A DNA stretch of 64,000 nucleotides from JAVVVD01 sp036652795. GTDB lineage: Bacteria > Bacillota > Clostridia > Christensenellales > CAG-138. The DNA lies in assembly GCA_036652795.1 (NCBI GenBank), contig JAVVVD010000001.1, positions 62,001 through 126,000 on the forward strand, in the 5' to 3' direction. Both the position numbers and the translations under genes were made by a program. This document shows positions 1 through 8,123 of the stretch, piece after piece; position 1 is the stretch's first letter; every line of letters begins with the position of its first letter. The notes below the pieces were generated by a model. That model ran no database searches and had not been told where the DNA came from. It saw only the letters and a program-made list of their open reading frames with translations.

Positions 1-13
1 GTCAAAGTGGATG

Positions 14-937
14 TCATGCTATCAACGAATGTACCTCATCGTACCTTTCGCCCAAGATTGCACGATTTATTCCATTAGAGAGTATGACGGACATATCGTC
101 AACTATGGTGTCTATATCCTTAGGGGTAACTATAAGTGGCCCAATATGTTCATCCATTACCTTTTCGGCAAGCGAAAGCAGGCGATCTTCATCATTTTGC
201 ATGCCTGTTTGAGCAACAATAAGGGATATGGTATCCTGCGATATGGTTGAAGCATTAACAACCATCGGTACGCCTATGGCGATTACCGGCACGCCAAGCT
301 CTTGCTTTGAAAGCCCGGCGCGCGTGTTGCCAACTCCGCTGCCAGGGCTTATTCCGGCGTTGGTAAGCTGTACGGTGGTGCTTATGCGGGCAGCTCTGCG
401 TGAGGCCAGAGAATCTATTATTATTATAAGGTCTGGCTTAACATGCTCAACTACTCCGCGTATGACCTCCAGTGTTTCAACGCCGGTAACGCCAAGTACA
501 CCGGGCGCAAACGCGCATACAGAGCGGGTGGGGGCGGACAGCGCTTCGGGCATCATCTGGTTGATATGGCGTGTAACGTATACCTTCTCAGCTACCGATG
601 GACCGAGCGAATCCGGCGTGATATAGCGGTTGCCAAGGCCAACAACAAGCACCGTGGCAGTGGGGGAAAGCTCACCGGCAAGTGCGATAAGCTCATTCGT
701 AATGGTGCGGCTCACCTGTTCAAACAGATCAAGTGGGCGCGAAACCAGATCAGGCGCATCTATGGTAATATATTTGCCTGGTTGCTTGCCAAGCTGCTGA
801 GCCGCATCTGGATCGGTGATTTCAATGCGATCCACTGTAACATCGCCAAAGTTTTCGGTTTGTTCGATCACTCCGCTAAGCTCGCCGGAAAGTTCACGCG
901 CCTCCATGGCAAGGTCGGTGTATATACTTTTTTTCAT
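14..937 (-). CDS. gpr: Germination protease GPR
   Basis: A 307-residue spore protease of the GPR family (MEROPS A25). It degrades small acid-soluble spore proteins early in germination and so frees DNA and supplies amino acids. The N-terminus reads MKKSIYTDLAMEARE; the TDLA stretch marks the family's mature N-terminus, so the propeptide would be only about six residues, shorter than in Bacillus (inference). The central GLGNRYITPDSLGP segment and the later PVIAIGVPMVVNAST stretch are family hallmarks. It is slightly shorter than the Bacillus enzyme but ends with a normal stop. It diverges from rpsT, an arrangement common in clostridia. A GAGGT ribosome site lies about 10 bases before the ATG. 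Expression in the forespore is expected, but I could not identify a clear sigma-G promoter. Confidence 0.95.
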   Translation of the reverse strand: MKKSIYTDLAMEARELSGELSGVIEQTENFGDVTVDRIEITDPDAAQQLGKQPGKYITIDAPDLVSRPLDLFEQVSRTITNELIALAGELSPTATVLVVGLGNRYITPDSLGPSVAEKVYVTRHINQMMPEALSAPTRSVCAFAPGVLGVTGVETLEVIRGVVEHVKPDLIIIIDSLASRRAARISTTVQLTNAGISPGSGVGNTRAGLSKQELGVPVIAIGVPMVVNASTISQDTISLIVAQTGMQNDEDRLLSLAEKVMDEHIGPLIVTPKDIDTIVDDMSVILSNGINRAILGERYDEVHSLIA

Positions 938-1029
938 TGGACATACCTCACAATTTTGTTATAATGTATTATTGCCCGTTATGCAGATAGATTATTGATA
1001 GAAAACATGCGCAAATGCAATGAATTTAC

Positions 1030-1058
1030 TTGCAATAATGCATATGTCGTGGTACAAT
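1030..1058 (+). promoter_or_regulatory. Promoter for rpsT
   Basis: TTGCAA at 1030-1035 and TACAAT at 1053-1058 are separated by 17 bases, a good housekeeping sigma promoter placed 40 bases before the rpsT start. No other gene lies downstream on this strand before rpsT. Confidence 0.6.
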
Positions 1059-1097
1059 CTGTAATGTTCGAGTAAAAAAACAAGGGGGTGAACCAGT

Positions 1098-1358
1098 TTG
1101 GCAAACCATAAGTCCGCTTTGAAGCGCGTTAAGACGAACGCGAAAGCTAATCTTCGTAACCGTATGATGTCGTCCAGGGTCAAGACTTCTATCAAATCCT
1201 TAGACAAGGCAATGGAGTCTGGTGATTCGGCCGTGATCAACGAAGCTTATGTGAACGCAGTAAGCACTGTGGATAAGGCTGCCGGTAAGGGCGTTATCCA
1301 TAAAAACGCTGCTAACCGTAAAAAGGCACAATTGGCAGTGAAACTGGCTGCTAAGTAA
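1098..1358 (+). CDS. rpsT: 30S ribosomal protein S20
   Basis: An 86-residue basic protein that binds 16S rRNA early in 30S assembly. The N-terminus ANHKSALKRVKTN and the internal RNRMMSSRVKTSIK segment are typical of S20, and the length is normal. The start is TTG, supported by the very strong AAGGGGGTG at 1082-1090, eight bases upstream. A non-ATG start for rpsT is also known in E. coli, so a weak start codon may be part of its expression control. It is a single-gene transcription unit with its own promoter and a rho-independent terminator. Confidence 0.97.
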   Translation: MANHKSALKRVKTNAKANLRNRMMSSRVKTSIKSLDKAMESGDSAVINEAYVNAVSTVDKAAGKGVIHKNAANRKKAQLAVKLAAK

Positions 1359-1382
1359 GCACCCCGTTAATACAGCCTATTG

Positions 1383-1413
1383 AAGAGCCGCTCCTTTGGG
1401 GGCGGCTCTTTTT
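1383..1413 (+). terminator. Rho-independent terminator after rpsT
   Basis: An 11-base arm AGAGCCGCTCC (1385-1395 region) pairs with the GG-GCGGCTCT arm and is followed by a run of T. It lies between rpsT and holA, which converge, so it may serve both strands. Confidence 0.85.
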
Positions 1414-1431
1414 ACAATTATTATGGATTGC

Positions 1432-2412
1432 CTATTCCTTTAGTGAACAGCGCAGCAGTGCAAGCTCAAGCGCTTCATAATCGCGCATTGCACCACTTAT
1501 TTGTAAAAAACTTACATCTGAAAATGCTGAAATACAGCGCAGTAGCCGTGCACGCGGATAGCGCTTTGCGCTTTCCAGCGCCTTCTTGGCCGCATACTCG
1601 TTGCCGCCTATGCGTTTTATTGCCACTTCGCGCGCAACACCGGAATCGATGCATTCGCGTGCGGCGAGCATCAGTTTAAACCGGCTTGAAAGCAGCGCAG
1701 CGATACCTATGGGCTTTTCACCGTCCTTTAACAGCACACTCAATGCGCGTGCACCATCTCCGGCTTTGCCGCTCAGAAAGTATTCCACCATATCAAACAC
1801 GCGGTATTCGATGTTACGAGTGACAGCGCGGCTTATAACTTCACGCGTTATTTCGTTGCCGTTGCCCGCATATGAGGCGGCCTTTATGAACTCATTATTT
1901 AGTGTTGAAAGCTGTGGTCCCACAATATCCAACATATATCGTGCGCTTTGCGGCGCTATGGTTACGTTGTGCTTTTTGCCCTGTTGCAATATCCATTTTA
2001 TGGCTTCATCAGGCGTAAGTATATCAAAACTTACATCATGTCCGGATTTGGATAGCGCCTTGTACAGCGCCGTAGTGCCGTCAGCCTTGCCGCGGATGAA
2101 GAATATAAGAAGAGTGCTATCGGGGATACGCGCAAGATAATCACGCAAAGCCGTACCATCATTGCCGGTTGGCAGCATACGGCACAGCACCACTCTGCGC
2201 CTGTCAAAAAACGGAAGCGTTTCACAGGCTGAGATTACCGCATCGCTTTGTGGCTGTGCGGTCTGCACGTTAAGCTCACGCGTGGTGGGATCTATTGTGG
2301 AAAGCAGTGCTTCGAGCGCACTGTCCTTAACAAACTCCTCCATTCCGTGCAGCAGGTACGCGCCGTGGAGCATATCATTTTTTATTGCATTAAAAAAATC
2401 CGCATATTTCAT
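1432..2412 (-). CDS. holA: DNA polymerase III subunit delta
   Basis: A 326-residue clamp-loader delta subunit that opens the beta sliding clamp in replication. The N-terminus (YADFFNAIKNDMLHGAYLLHGMEEF) matches the HolA start, with the AAA+-like fold in the first two thirds and the collar domain at the end. Length is normal for the family. It is the last gene of a ridA-comEC-holA run, with only 12 bases between it and comEC. holA next to comEC is a common arrangement in Bacillota, where rpsT often follows as it does here. Confidence 0.9.
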   Translation of the reverse strand: MKYADFFNAIKNDMLHGAYLLHGMEEFVKDSALEALLSTIDPTTRELNVQTAQPQSDAVISACETLPFFDRRRVVLCRMLPTGNDGTALRDYLARIPDSTLLIFFIRGKADGTTALYKALSKSGHDVSFDILTPDEAIKWILQQGKKHNVTIAPQSARYMLDIVGPQLSTLNNEFIKAASYAGNGNEITREVISRAVTRNIEYRVFDMVEYFLSGKAGDGARALSVLLKDGEKPIGIAALLSSRFKLMLAARECIDSGVAREVAIKRIGGNEYAAKKALESAKRYPRARLLRCISAFSDVSFLQISGAMRDYEALELALLRCSLKE

Positions 2413-2424
2413 CAGGCAATTATA

Positions 2425-3636
2425 TCACAGTAATACCGTGACGGCCAAGCACAGCAAAAGAAGGAACGAAAAGATGGACCATTTATATAACGGCCTTAAA
2501 AGTGTATAACGGGAAATTGCAAGCAGAGCAAGGAAATACAGTATGCAGGCTGTTGCGGGGAAGTCTTTAACATCGATTGCACATAGCGGCATATTTGCCA
2601 CCAGCGAGCTTACACGTACTACAACATCTATAAGAAAATTGCTTATAAGCGCAGGCAGAAACGATAGTATTGGCGATATAAAATCAAGTATCACTGCGAT
2701 AAAGCCGCAAAGCACGGCAACTGGCAGGGCAGGGAGTATAAGCAGATTTGCCGGCAGGGATAAAAGGGGTATCCTTTGAAAATAGTGAGCAATGAGCGGC
2801 AAAGTACCAAGTGAAGCCGAAATGGATACCGATACAGTGGCACTTGCGACTTTGCCAAGCGGGCGCAGCGCATACTTTATGCCGCCACCAAGCATGGCTA
2901 TGGCAGCGACTGCCACAAACGACATGAGGAAACCCGCCTTGGCAAGCTGGGCGGGCGCACATAGCAATATCACAATAGCAGCAAAGCACAACGATGAAAG
3001 CGAATCACCCGGCCGACCCAAAAGGTTGGAACCGAGCAGACACAGCGCCATAACCGATGCGCGCACAAGTGAAGCGGGAAAAGCGCATACGGAGCAATAT
3101 AGCAGTAAAAAAGTGAAAACGAGAATAAAGCGAAGCCAACGTTTATGTTTTGGAAGCACAAGCATGAATGCGCCTACAAAAAAGGATACGTGAAGTCCGC
3201 TAAGCGCGAACACATGGGCTATTCCTGTATCACGGAAAATATCGAGCGCGGCCTGTGATATGTCGGCCTTCTCACCCCACAGCATCCCACTGAGCACACC
3301 GGAATTGTGCCCGAAGAGCACGTCGGTGCGCAAGCATAGAGCATCCTTTATAGAATAAAAAAACTCAGATAGCACAGGCGGTGAAGGGCGGGGCAGCATG
3401 ATTGATGCATACGCGCAAAGCATCCCCAAAGATAGCATTATTATGGCAATAGCCAGTGTATGTCGGCTTTCAAACAGCACCAATACCAGCAAAAAAGCAA
3501 AAAAGCACACGGCAATTATCAGCCATGTGCTTTTTATACGGGGTGAAAGTACTATGCCGGCAGCAAGCGAAAGTGCCGCCACCGCCATGGGGCGGCGGTT
3601 AAATATGCGTACCTCCGGTTGCGCTGGGGATTCCAT
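2425..3636 (-). CDS. comEC: ComEC-type competence membrane channel, short form
   Basis: A 403-residue membrane protein made of about ten hydrophobic helices. The motif GIAHVFALSGLHVSFF near residues 136-151 is the hallmark of the ComEC/Rec2 competence domain, which forms the inner-membrane channel for DNA uptake. Full-length ComEC proteins of about 700-800 residues also carry an N-terminal OB-like domain and a C-terminal metallo-beta-lactamase domain; both are missing here. The gene ends cleanly before holA, so it looks like a natural short form and not a recent break. A separate secreted ComEC-like metallo-beta-lactamase is encoded at 62765-63769. No other competence genes are in the window, so DNA uptake is not shown. 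Confidence 0.85.
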   Translation of the reverse strand: MESPAQPEVRIFNRRPMAVAALSLAAGIVLSPRIKSTWLIIAVCFFAFLLVLVLFESRHTLAIAIIMLSLGMLCAYASIMLPRPSPPVLSEFFYSIKDALCLRTDVLFGHNSGVLSGMLWGEKADISQAALDIFRDTGIAHVFALSGLHVSFFVGAFMLVLPKHKRWLRFILVFTFLLLYCSVCAFPASLVRASVMALCLLGSNLLGRPGDSLSSLCFAAIVILLCAPAQLAKAGFLMSFVAVAAIAMLGGGIKYALRPLGKVASATVSVSISASLGTLPLIAHYFQRIPLLSLPANLLILPALPVAVLCGFIAVILDFISPILSFLPALISNFLIDVVVRVSSLVANMPLCAIDVKDFPATACILYFLALLAISRYTLLRPLYKWSIFSFLLLLCLAVTVLL

Positions 3637-3638
3637 AG

Positions 3639-4037
3639 TTAGAAGCTATAGTGTTCATCTGCGCTCTTGAAGGCTATCGCCTCGATTTCGACTAGCGCGG
3701 AGCCGGGCAGTGCGGCTACCTGTACGCAGGAGCGCGCAGGGAAATCGCTGCCAAAACGCTCCGCATAGATACTGTTTACCGTGGCGAAGTCCGCAAGATC
3801 GGCCACAAATACGGTGGTTTTTACTACGTCTGCAAGAGATGCACCGGCGGCAGCCAACACGGTTTCAAGGTTGGTAAGCGCCTGAGCAGCCTGTGCTTGC
3901 GCACCAACGGGCAGCTTGCCGGTAGCGGGATTAACGCCAACCTGGCCGGACGTGAAAACCATTCCCTCCATAACGATAGCATGATTATAAGGGCCTATCG
4001 CTGCGGGTGCATTTTTTACTGTTATGACTTCTTTCAT
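3639..4037 (-). CDS. ridA: RidA family deaminase
   Basis: A 132-residue RidA/YjgF/UK114 protein. The family hydrolyses reactive enamine and imine intermediates made by PLP-dependent dehydratases and so protects PLP enzymes. The sequence shows APAAIGPYNHAI at the start, the GQVGVNPATG loop, and the RSCVQVAALPGSALVEIEAIAF C-terminus, in which the arginine binds the substrate carboxylate. Length is standard. AAGGAG lies a few bases before the ATG. It ends two bases before comEC starts, so the three genes ridA, comEC and holA are probably co-transcribed, although no functional link is obvious. Confidence 0.93.
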   Translation of the reverse strand: MKEVITVKNAPAAIGPYNHAIVMEGMVFTSGQVGVNPATGKLPVGAQAQAAQALTNLETVLAAAGASLADVVKTTVFVADLADFATVNSIYAERFGSDFPARSCVQVAALPGSALVEIEAIAFKSADEHYSF

Positions 4038-4116
4038 GAAAATCTCCTTTAATTATGTGTGCTTGGCAATATACCAATAAATGTCTATTAAAGACTACCA
4101 CCGCTTGCGCTGTGTG

Positions 4117-4578
4117 TCAATCCGCATACGCAGTCAAGTCGTTATTCCAAAGGATGAACGCATCCTCGCCTGTGTCGCTGTAATAACGGCGGCGGCGGCC
4201 TGCATTTTCAAATCCCATTGAAAAATATAGCGATTGAGCTAAGGCATTGCTTTCGCGCACTTCGAGCGTCATGCGGGTGGCGCCATGCAGCAGTGCGGTA
4301 TGCATCATTTGCTTCATCAGAGCGCGCCCAATGCCGTTGTGACGAAAGTCTGGATCTATGGCTACATTGGTTATGTGCGCTTCATCAAACATCACCCACA
4401 TGCCGGCATAGCCAATCACACTGCCATCACATTCTGCTACGCAATAGTGGGCGATATGGTTTTTTAATTCGCCGGCAAGTGCCCTTTCACTCCATGGAGA
4501 GCGGAAGCATATACGCTCAAGCTCGGCGACACGCCCTAGGTCATGCTTTTGCATAGGGCGAAAGCTTGCTTCGATCAT
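4117..4578 (-). CDS. rimI: Ribosomal-protein-alanine N-acetyltransferase
   Basis: A 153-residue GNAT acetyltransferase of the RimI type. The family acetylates the N-terminal alanine of ribosomal protein S18 in E. coli. The acetyl-CoA loop is visible as PDFRHNGIGRALM around residues 77-89, and the C-terminal FENAGRRRRYYSDTGEDAFILW is characteristic of RimI. The start codon overlaps the tsaB stop by four bases (ATGA), which implies translational coupling. The order tsaE-tsaB-rimI is classic in Bacillota; tsaD, often next in line, is not in this window. Confidence 0.92.
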   Translation of the reverse strand: MIEASFRPMQKHDLGRVAELERICFRSPWSERALAGELKNHIAHYCVAECDGSVIGYAGMWVMFDEAHITNVAIDPDFRHNGIGRALMKQMMHTALLHGATRMTLEVRESNALAQSLYFSMGFENAGRRRRYYSDTGEDAFILWNNDLTAYAD

Positions 4579-5228
4579 TCTTTCATCTCCTTATGCAACC
4601 GTTCGGCCTGCGAGGGCCTAAGATAAAGCGGCAGTATTTCATTAGTGGATTCGCCGGCAGCAAATTTGCTCCACGCGGCGGCGGCGGTCATATCGGCGGT
4701 AAGCATTGAGCTGCCAAAGCGGGCGCCAGATACGTTAGAAAGTATAAGTTCACGGTGCAGCGCGTGATCCCCTACAAAAAGTGTTTCAGACGGAATACTG
4801 TGCAAAAGAGTGTCAATCACAACTGCGGATGGCGGTAAAAAAACCTTGCCGTCAATATAATGCATGGCATAGCCATTGCCATTGCGGCAATCCAGCAGAG
4901 CACATACGCTTTGCGCCGTTTGGCCAAAACATAGTGCTTCCAATGAACTTACGCCTACAACAGGTTTTTTACATGCCGCTGCCATAGCGTTTGCAGCGCA
5001 CACGCCTATACGCACGCCTGTAAATGAGCCAGGTCCTATATCTGCTGCAAACACATCCACATCGCAGGGCCGCAGACTGTTTTCGCATAGCAGCGAATCG
5101 ATAAGCGGCATGATGGTCTCAGAATGTGTAAGGCCAATTGAAGCAAGTTTTTGCAGCACAGGGGAGCCATCAACTATCAGCGCGGCGGAGGCTGCCGGGC
5201 CGGATGTACACAGCGCAAGCAATATCAT
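4575..5228 (-). CDS. tsaB: tRNA threonylcarbamoyladenosine biosynthesis protein TsaB
   Basis: A 217-residue ASKHA-fold protein, the TsaD partner needed to make the universal t6A modification at position 37 of ANN-decoding tRNAs. The N-terminus MILLALCTSGPAASAAL and the DIGPGSFTGVRIGVCAANAMA segment (about 65-84) are diagnostic for TsaB. Length is normal. It overlaps tsaE by four bases upstream and rimI by four bases downstream, so the three are a tight operon. Confidence 0.93.
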   Translation of the reverse strand: MILLALCTSGPAASAALIVDGSPVLQKLASIGLTHSETIMPLIDSLLCENSLRPCDVDVFAADIGPGSFTGVRIGVCAANAMAAACKKPVVGVSSLEALCFGQTAQSVCALLDCRNGNGYAMHYIDGKVFLPPSAVVIDTLLHSIPSETLFVGDHALHRELILSNVSGARFGSSMLTADMTAAAAWSKFAAGESTNEILPLYLRPSQAERLHKEMKE

Positions 5229-5680
5229 GACAACACCTCCAGAATATCCTCGTATATCAGTCCGTGGGCAGTTATTTCCACGTTGCGCGGAATACTGCCG
5301 CTACCGGATATGGCTATATCCAGCCGTTCATGCGGTAGAGCTTGGGTAACATTTTCGCTCCATTCAAGGATTATAACAGCATTTCTTGCAAGATAATCAT
5401 CAAAGCCGATGGCAAAAAGCTCATCGGAGTCGGCCAGCCTGTATGCGTCGAAGTGAAACAACACAAGCTTACCCTCATGCTCACGTACAATGGTGAATGT
5501 GGGGCTTTGTATGTCGTATATGTCAAGGCCTTGCGCAACGGCACGCGTAAATGTGGTTTTGCCGGCCCCCAGCCCACCAAAAAGCGCAATAAACGCGCCG
5601 GGAAACAGGACGGCGGATAGCCTTGAACCAATGCCTTCTAATTCAATTTGTGATAATCCATTTAGTAGTATGCGTTGCAT
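5225..5680 (-). CDS. tsaE: tRNA threonylcarbamoyladenosine biosynthesis ATPase TsaE
   Basis: A 151-residue P-loop ATPase that drives turnover of the TsaB-TsaD t6A synthase complex. The Walker A motif GGLGAGKTTF lies at about residues 35-44. The SPTFTIVREHEGKLVLFHFDAYRL segment, with its aspartate, is the family signature. Length is typical. It starts two bases after the tgt stop and overlaps tsaB by four bases. Confidence 0.95.
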   Translation of the reverse strand: MQRILLNGLSQIELEGIGSRLSAVLFPGAFIALFGGLGAGKTTFTRAVAQGLDIYDIQSPTFTIVREHEGKLVLFHFDAYRLADSDELFAIGFDDYLARNAVIILEWSENVTQALPHERLDIAISGSGSIPRNVEITAHGLIYEDILEVLS

Positions 5681-5682
5681 TG

Positions 5683-6804
5683 TCAGTAGTTATATGCTCC
5701 TTTTTCAATAAGCTCACGTTGCAGATCAAGCAGCGAATCGCTCGCTATTGCCGCGCGCACTTGCTGCATAAGCCGCAGCGAAAAACGCAGGTTATGTGCC
5801 GTGATGAGCTGTGCGGCAAGGATCTCCTTGCATTTTACAAGATGGCGTATGTATGCGCGTGTAAATCCATTTGCACAGGCATAGCAATCGCAGCCATCCT
5901 CAATTGGGGAAAAATCATGCTCGAATTCTGCGTTTCGCAGCATACGTTTGCCATTACCGGTAATGGCAAGTCCATTGCGTGCTATGCGAGTTTGAAGTAC
6001 GCAGTCAAACATATCAACGCCGCGAAGCACGCCCTCGACAAGACAGTCGGGACTGCCTACGCCCATTAGATACCTTGGCTTGTCCTTTGGCATATGCGGC
6101 ATGAGCGCTTCAAGCATCTCGTACATTATGTGTTTTGGTTCACCTACCGAAAGGCCGCCTATGCCGTAGCCGATCATATCCATATCGGCAAGCGTCTTTG
6201 CACTTTCAATGCGAAGGTCGGAGAATGTGCCACCCTGAACAATGCCAAACAGTGCCTGATCTTCGCGCGTGTGGGCCGCGGCGCAGCGCTTTGCCCATCT
6301 ATGTGTGCGTTCCATGGCCTCGCTGGCATAGGTGTAATCGCTTGGGTAGGGGGCGCATTCATCGAACGCCATAGCTATATCAGCGCCAAGCGCCTGCTCG
6401 ATTTCCATTACAAGCTCAGGTGTGAAAAAGTATTTTGCGCCATTGAGCAACGAGCGGAATTCTACGCCATTATCATGGATTTTGTTGGACGAAGCTAGGC
6501 TAAACACCTGAAAGCCGCCACTGTCAGTGAGTATCGGCTTGTCCCAACGCATGAACTCATGCAGACCGCCTGCTTCACGCACAAGCTCATGGCCGGGGCG
6601 CTCAAACAGATGGTAGGTGTTTGCAAGTATTATGCCAGCGCCTGCATCAACAAGATCGCGCGGCGTCATAGCCTTAACGGTGGCCTGAGTGCCAACGGGC
6701 ATGTAACATGGCGTATCTATAACGCCGTGTGGCGTTGTTAGCTTACCAAGCCTTGCTCCGGATTGCTTACATATATGTGTTATCTCAAATTTAAATGGTT
6801 TCAT
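5683..6804 (-). CDS. tgt: Queuine tRNA-ribosyltransferase
   Basis: A 373-residue TIM-barrel enzyme that swaps guanine-34 for the queuosine precursor preQ1 in GUN-anticodon tRNAs. Visible features: TPCYMPVGTQATVKAMTP at the N-terminus, DSGGFQVFSL with the first catalytic aspartate (about 92-101), GVGSPDCLVEGVLRGVDMFDCVLQTR with the nucleophile aspartate, and the zinc site CDCYACANGFTRAYIRHL with a later histidine. Full length. It follows queA by 13 bases, so queuosine synthesis and t6A synthesis share one transcript here. No preQ1 synthesis genes are in the window. Confidence 0.97.
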   Translation of the reverse strand: MKPFKFEITHICKQSGARLGKLTTPHGVIDTPCYMPVGTQATVKAMTPRDLVDAGAGIILANTYHLFERPGHELVREAGGLHEFMRWDKPILTDSGGFQVFSLASSNKIHDNGVEFRSLLNGAKYFFTPELVMEIEQALGADIAMAFDECAPYPSDYTYASEAMERTHRWAKRCAAAHTREDQALFGIVQGGTFSDLRIESAKTLADMDMIGYGIGGLSVGEPKHIMYEMLEALMPHMPKDKPRYLMGVGSPDCLVEGVLRGVDMFDCVLQTRIARNGLAITGNGKRMLRNAEFEHDFSPIEDGCDCYACANGFTRAYIRHLVKCKEILAAQLITAHNLRFSLRLMQQVRAAIASDSLLDLQRELIEKGAYNY

Positions 6805-6817
6805 AGCTTCTCCTGGT

Positions 6818-7840
6818 TTATATGATTAGCATGGCATCGCCAAAGCTGAAAAATCTATATCGTTCTTCTACTGCATGTGCATATACGCCAAGCATCTCCT
6901 CGCGCGAACACAGTGCGCTCACCAGCATTAACAGCGTGGATTCGGGCAGATGAAAGTTGGTTATAAGCGCATCCACAGCATTAAAATGGTAACCCGGGGT
7001 GATAAATATGTCGGTCCAGCCGCTTTTTGCATGTACCACGCCATGCTCATCTGTCACACTTTCAAGTGTGCGGCAGGAGGTGGTACCAACACAAAATATC
7101 CTTCCACCACCGGCGCGCGCGGCGTTTATAGCAGCGGCAGATTCACAGCTAACCTCGTAGTATTCGGAATGCATGTGATGTTCCTCAACGTTTTCGGCAC
7201 TGACAGGGCGGAACGTGCCAAGACCAACGTGCAACAACACATCAACGATACTTACGCCGCTTGCCGAAATAGTTTCAAGCAATTCATCGGTGAAGTGCAG
7301 CCCTGCGGTAGGCGCTGCGGCAGATCCAAGACATTTGGCATAAACTGTCTGATAGCGTTCGGCTTCACTCAAACGCTCAGTTATATATGGCGGTAGTGGC
7401 ATTTCACCGGCGCGGTCAAGTATTTCTTCAAATATGCCGTCGTAATTGAGTGCGATAACCCTTCCACCAGCCTCGGTAGTATCTCCGACTGTAACCGAAA
7501 GCTCGTCATTCACCTTGAAGCAAAGGCCTTTTTTAGCACGCCGTCCAGGGCGCACAAGTGCCTCCCAATGTGTGTCGTCCAGCCTCTTAAGCAGCAAAAA
7601 CTCCATCAGGCCGCCCGTATCCTCGCGCACGGCATGAAGCCGCGCTGGAATCACGCGGGTAACATTGCGCACAAGCACATCCCCTGGGCGCAGGTATTTA
7701 ACTATGTCCGTGAACACCCCGTCAGCAACGGATCTCTTAGCACGGTCATAGACGAGCAGTCGCGACGCACTGCGTACGGCTGCGGGGGTCTGGGCAATTA
7801 GCTCAGACGGCAGTTCATAAAAAAAATCACTCGTTTTCAT
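6818..7840 (-). CDS. queA: S-adenosylmethionine:tRNA ribosyltransferase-isomerase
   Basis: A 340-residue enzyme that transfers and rearranges the ribosyl group of S-adenosylmethionine onto preQ1-modified tRNA to give epoxyqueuosine. The start TSDFFYELPSELIAQTP, the central AAPTAGLHFTDELL and the C-terminal NFHLPESTLLMLVSAL are family signatures. Full length with an ATG start. It is the first gene of the queA-tgt-tsaE-tsaB-rimI operon. Confidence 0.97.
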   Translation of the reverse strand: MKTSDFFYELPSELIAQTPAAVRSASRLLVYDRAKRSVADGVFTDIVKYLRPGDVLVRNVTRVIPARLHAVREDTGGLMEFLLLKRLDDTHWEALVRPGRRAKKGLCFKVNDELSVTVGDTTEAGGRVIALNYDGIFEEILDRAGEMPLPPYITERLSEAERYQTVYAKCLGSAAAPTAGLHFTDELLETISASGVSIVDVLLHVGLGTFRPVSAENVEEHHMHSEYYEVSCESAAAINAARAGGGRIFCVGTTSCRTLESVTDEHGVVHAKSGWTDIFITPGYHFNAVDALITNFHLPESTLLMLVSALCSREEMLGVYAHAVEERYRFFSFGDAMLII

Positions 7841-7942
7841 CTGTATGATTATATTGTATGACGGCGCTCAATGCAACAGCAACCGATTCTTAAAAACGTT
7901 TAATACATGCGCATATATTTTAACCAAAATTACGAACAATAA

Positions 7943-7975
7943 AAATCCGAACCCTTGATTACAGAGTTCGGATTT
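7943..7975 (-). terminator. Terminator of tRNA-Val
   Basis: A ten-base arm AAATCCGAAC (7943-7952) pairs with GTTCGGATTT (7966-7975). On the minus strand the hairpin is followed by a T-rich tract and sits nine bases after the 3' end of tRNA-Val. Confidence 0.8.
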
Positions 7976-7984
7976 ACTTGAGCA

Positions 7985-8061
7985 TGGTGGGGATAACAGG
8001 GCTCGAACCTGTGACCTCTTCGATGTGAACGAAGCGCGCTAACCAACTGGGCTACATCCCC
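7985..8061 (-). tRNA. tRNA-Val (anticodon CAC)
   Basis: A 77-base tRNA on the minus strand with an encoded CCA end. The acceptor stem pairs GGGGATG with TATCCCC (one G-T). The anticodon loop TTCACAT, held by CTTCG and CGAAG, gives CAC, reading GUG valine codons. The T arm carries GGTTCGAGCCC. All arms look intact. Confidence 0.95.
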
Positions 8062-8123
8062 ATAACACGAATTCGATTATACAACATTGTAAAGTATCTT
8101 GCAAGACGGTTTTTGCAATTTTA

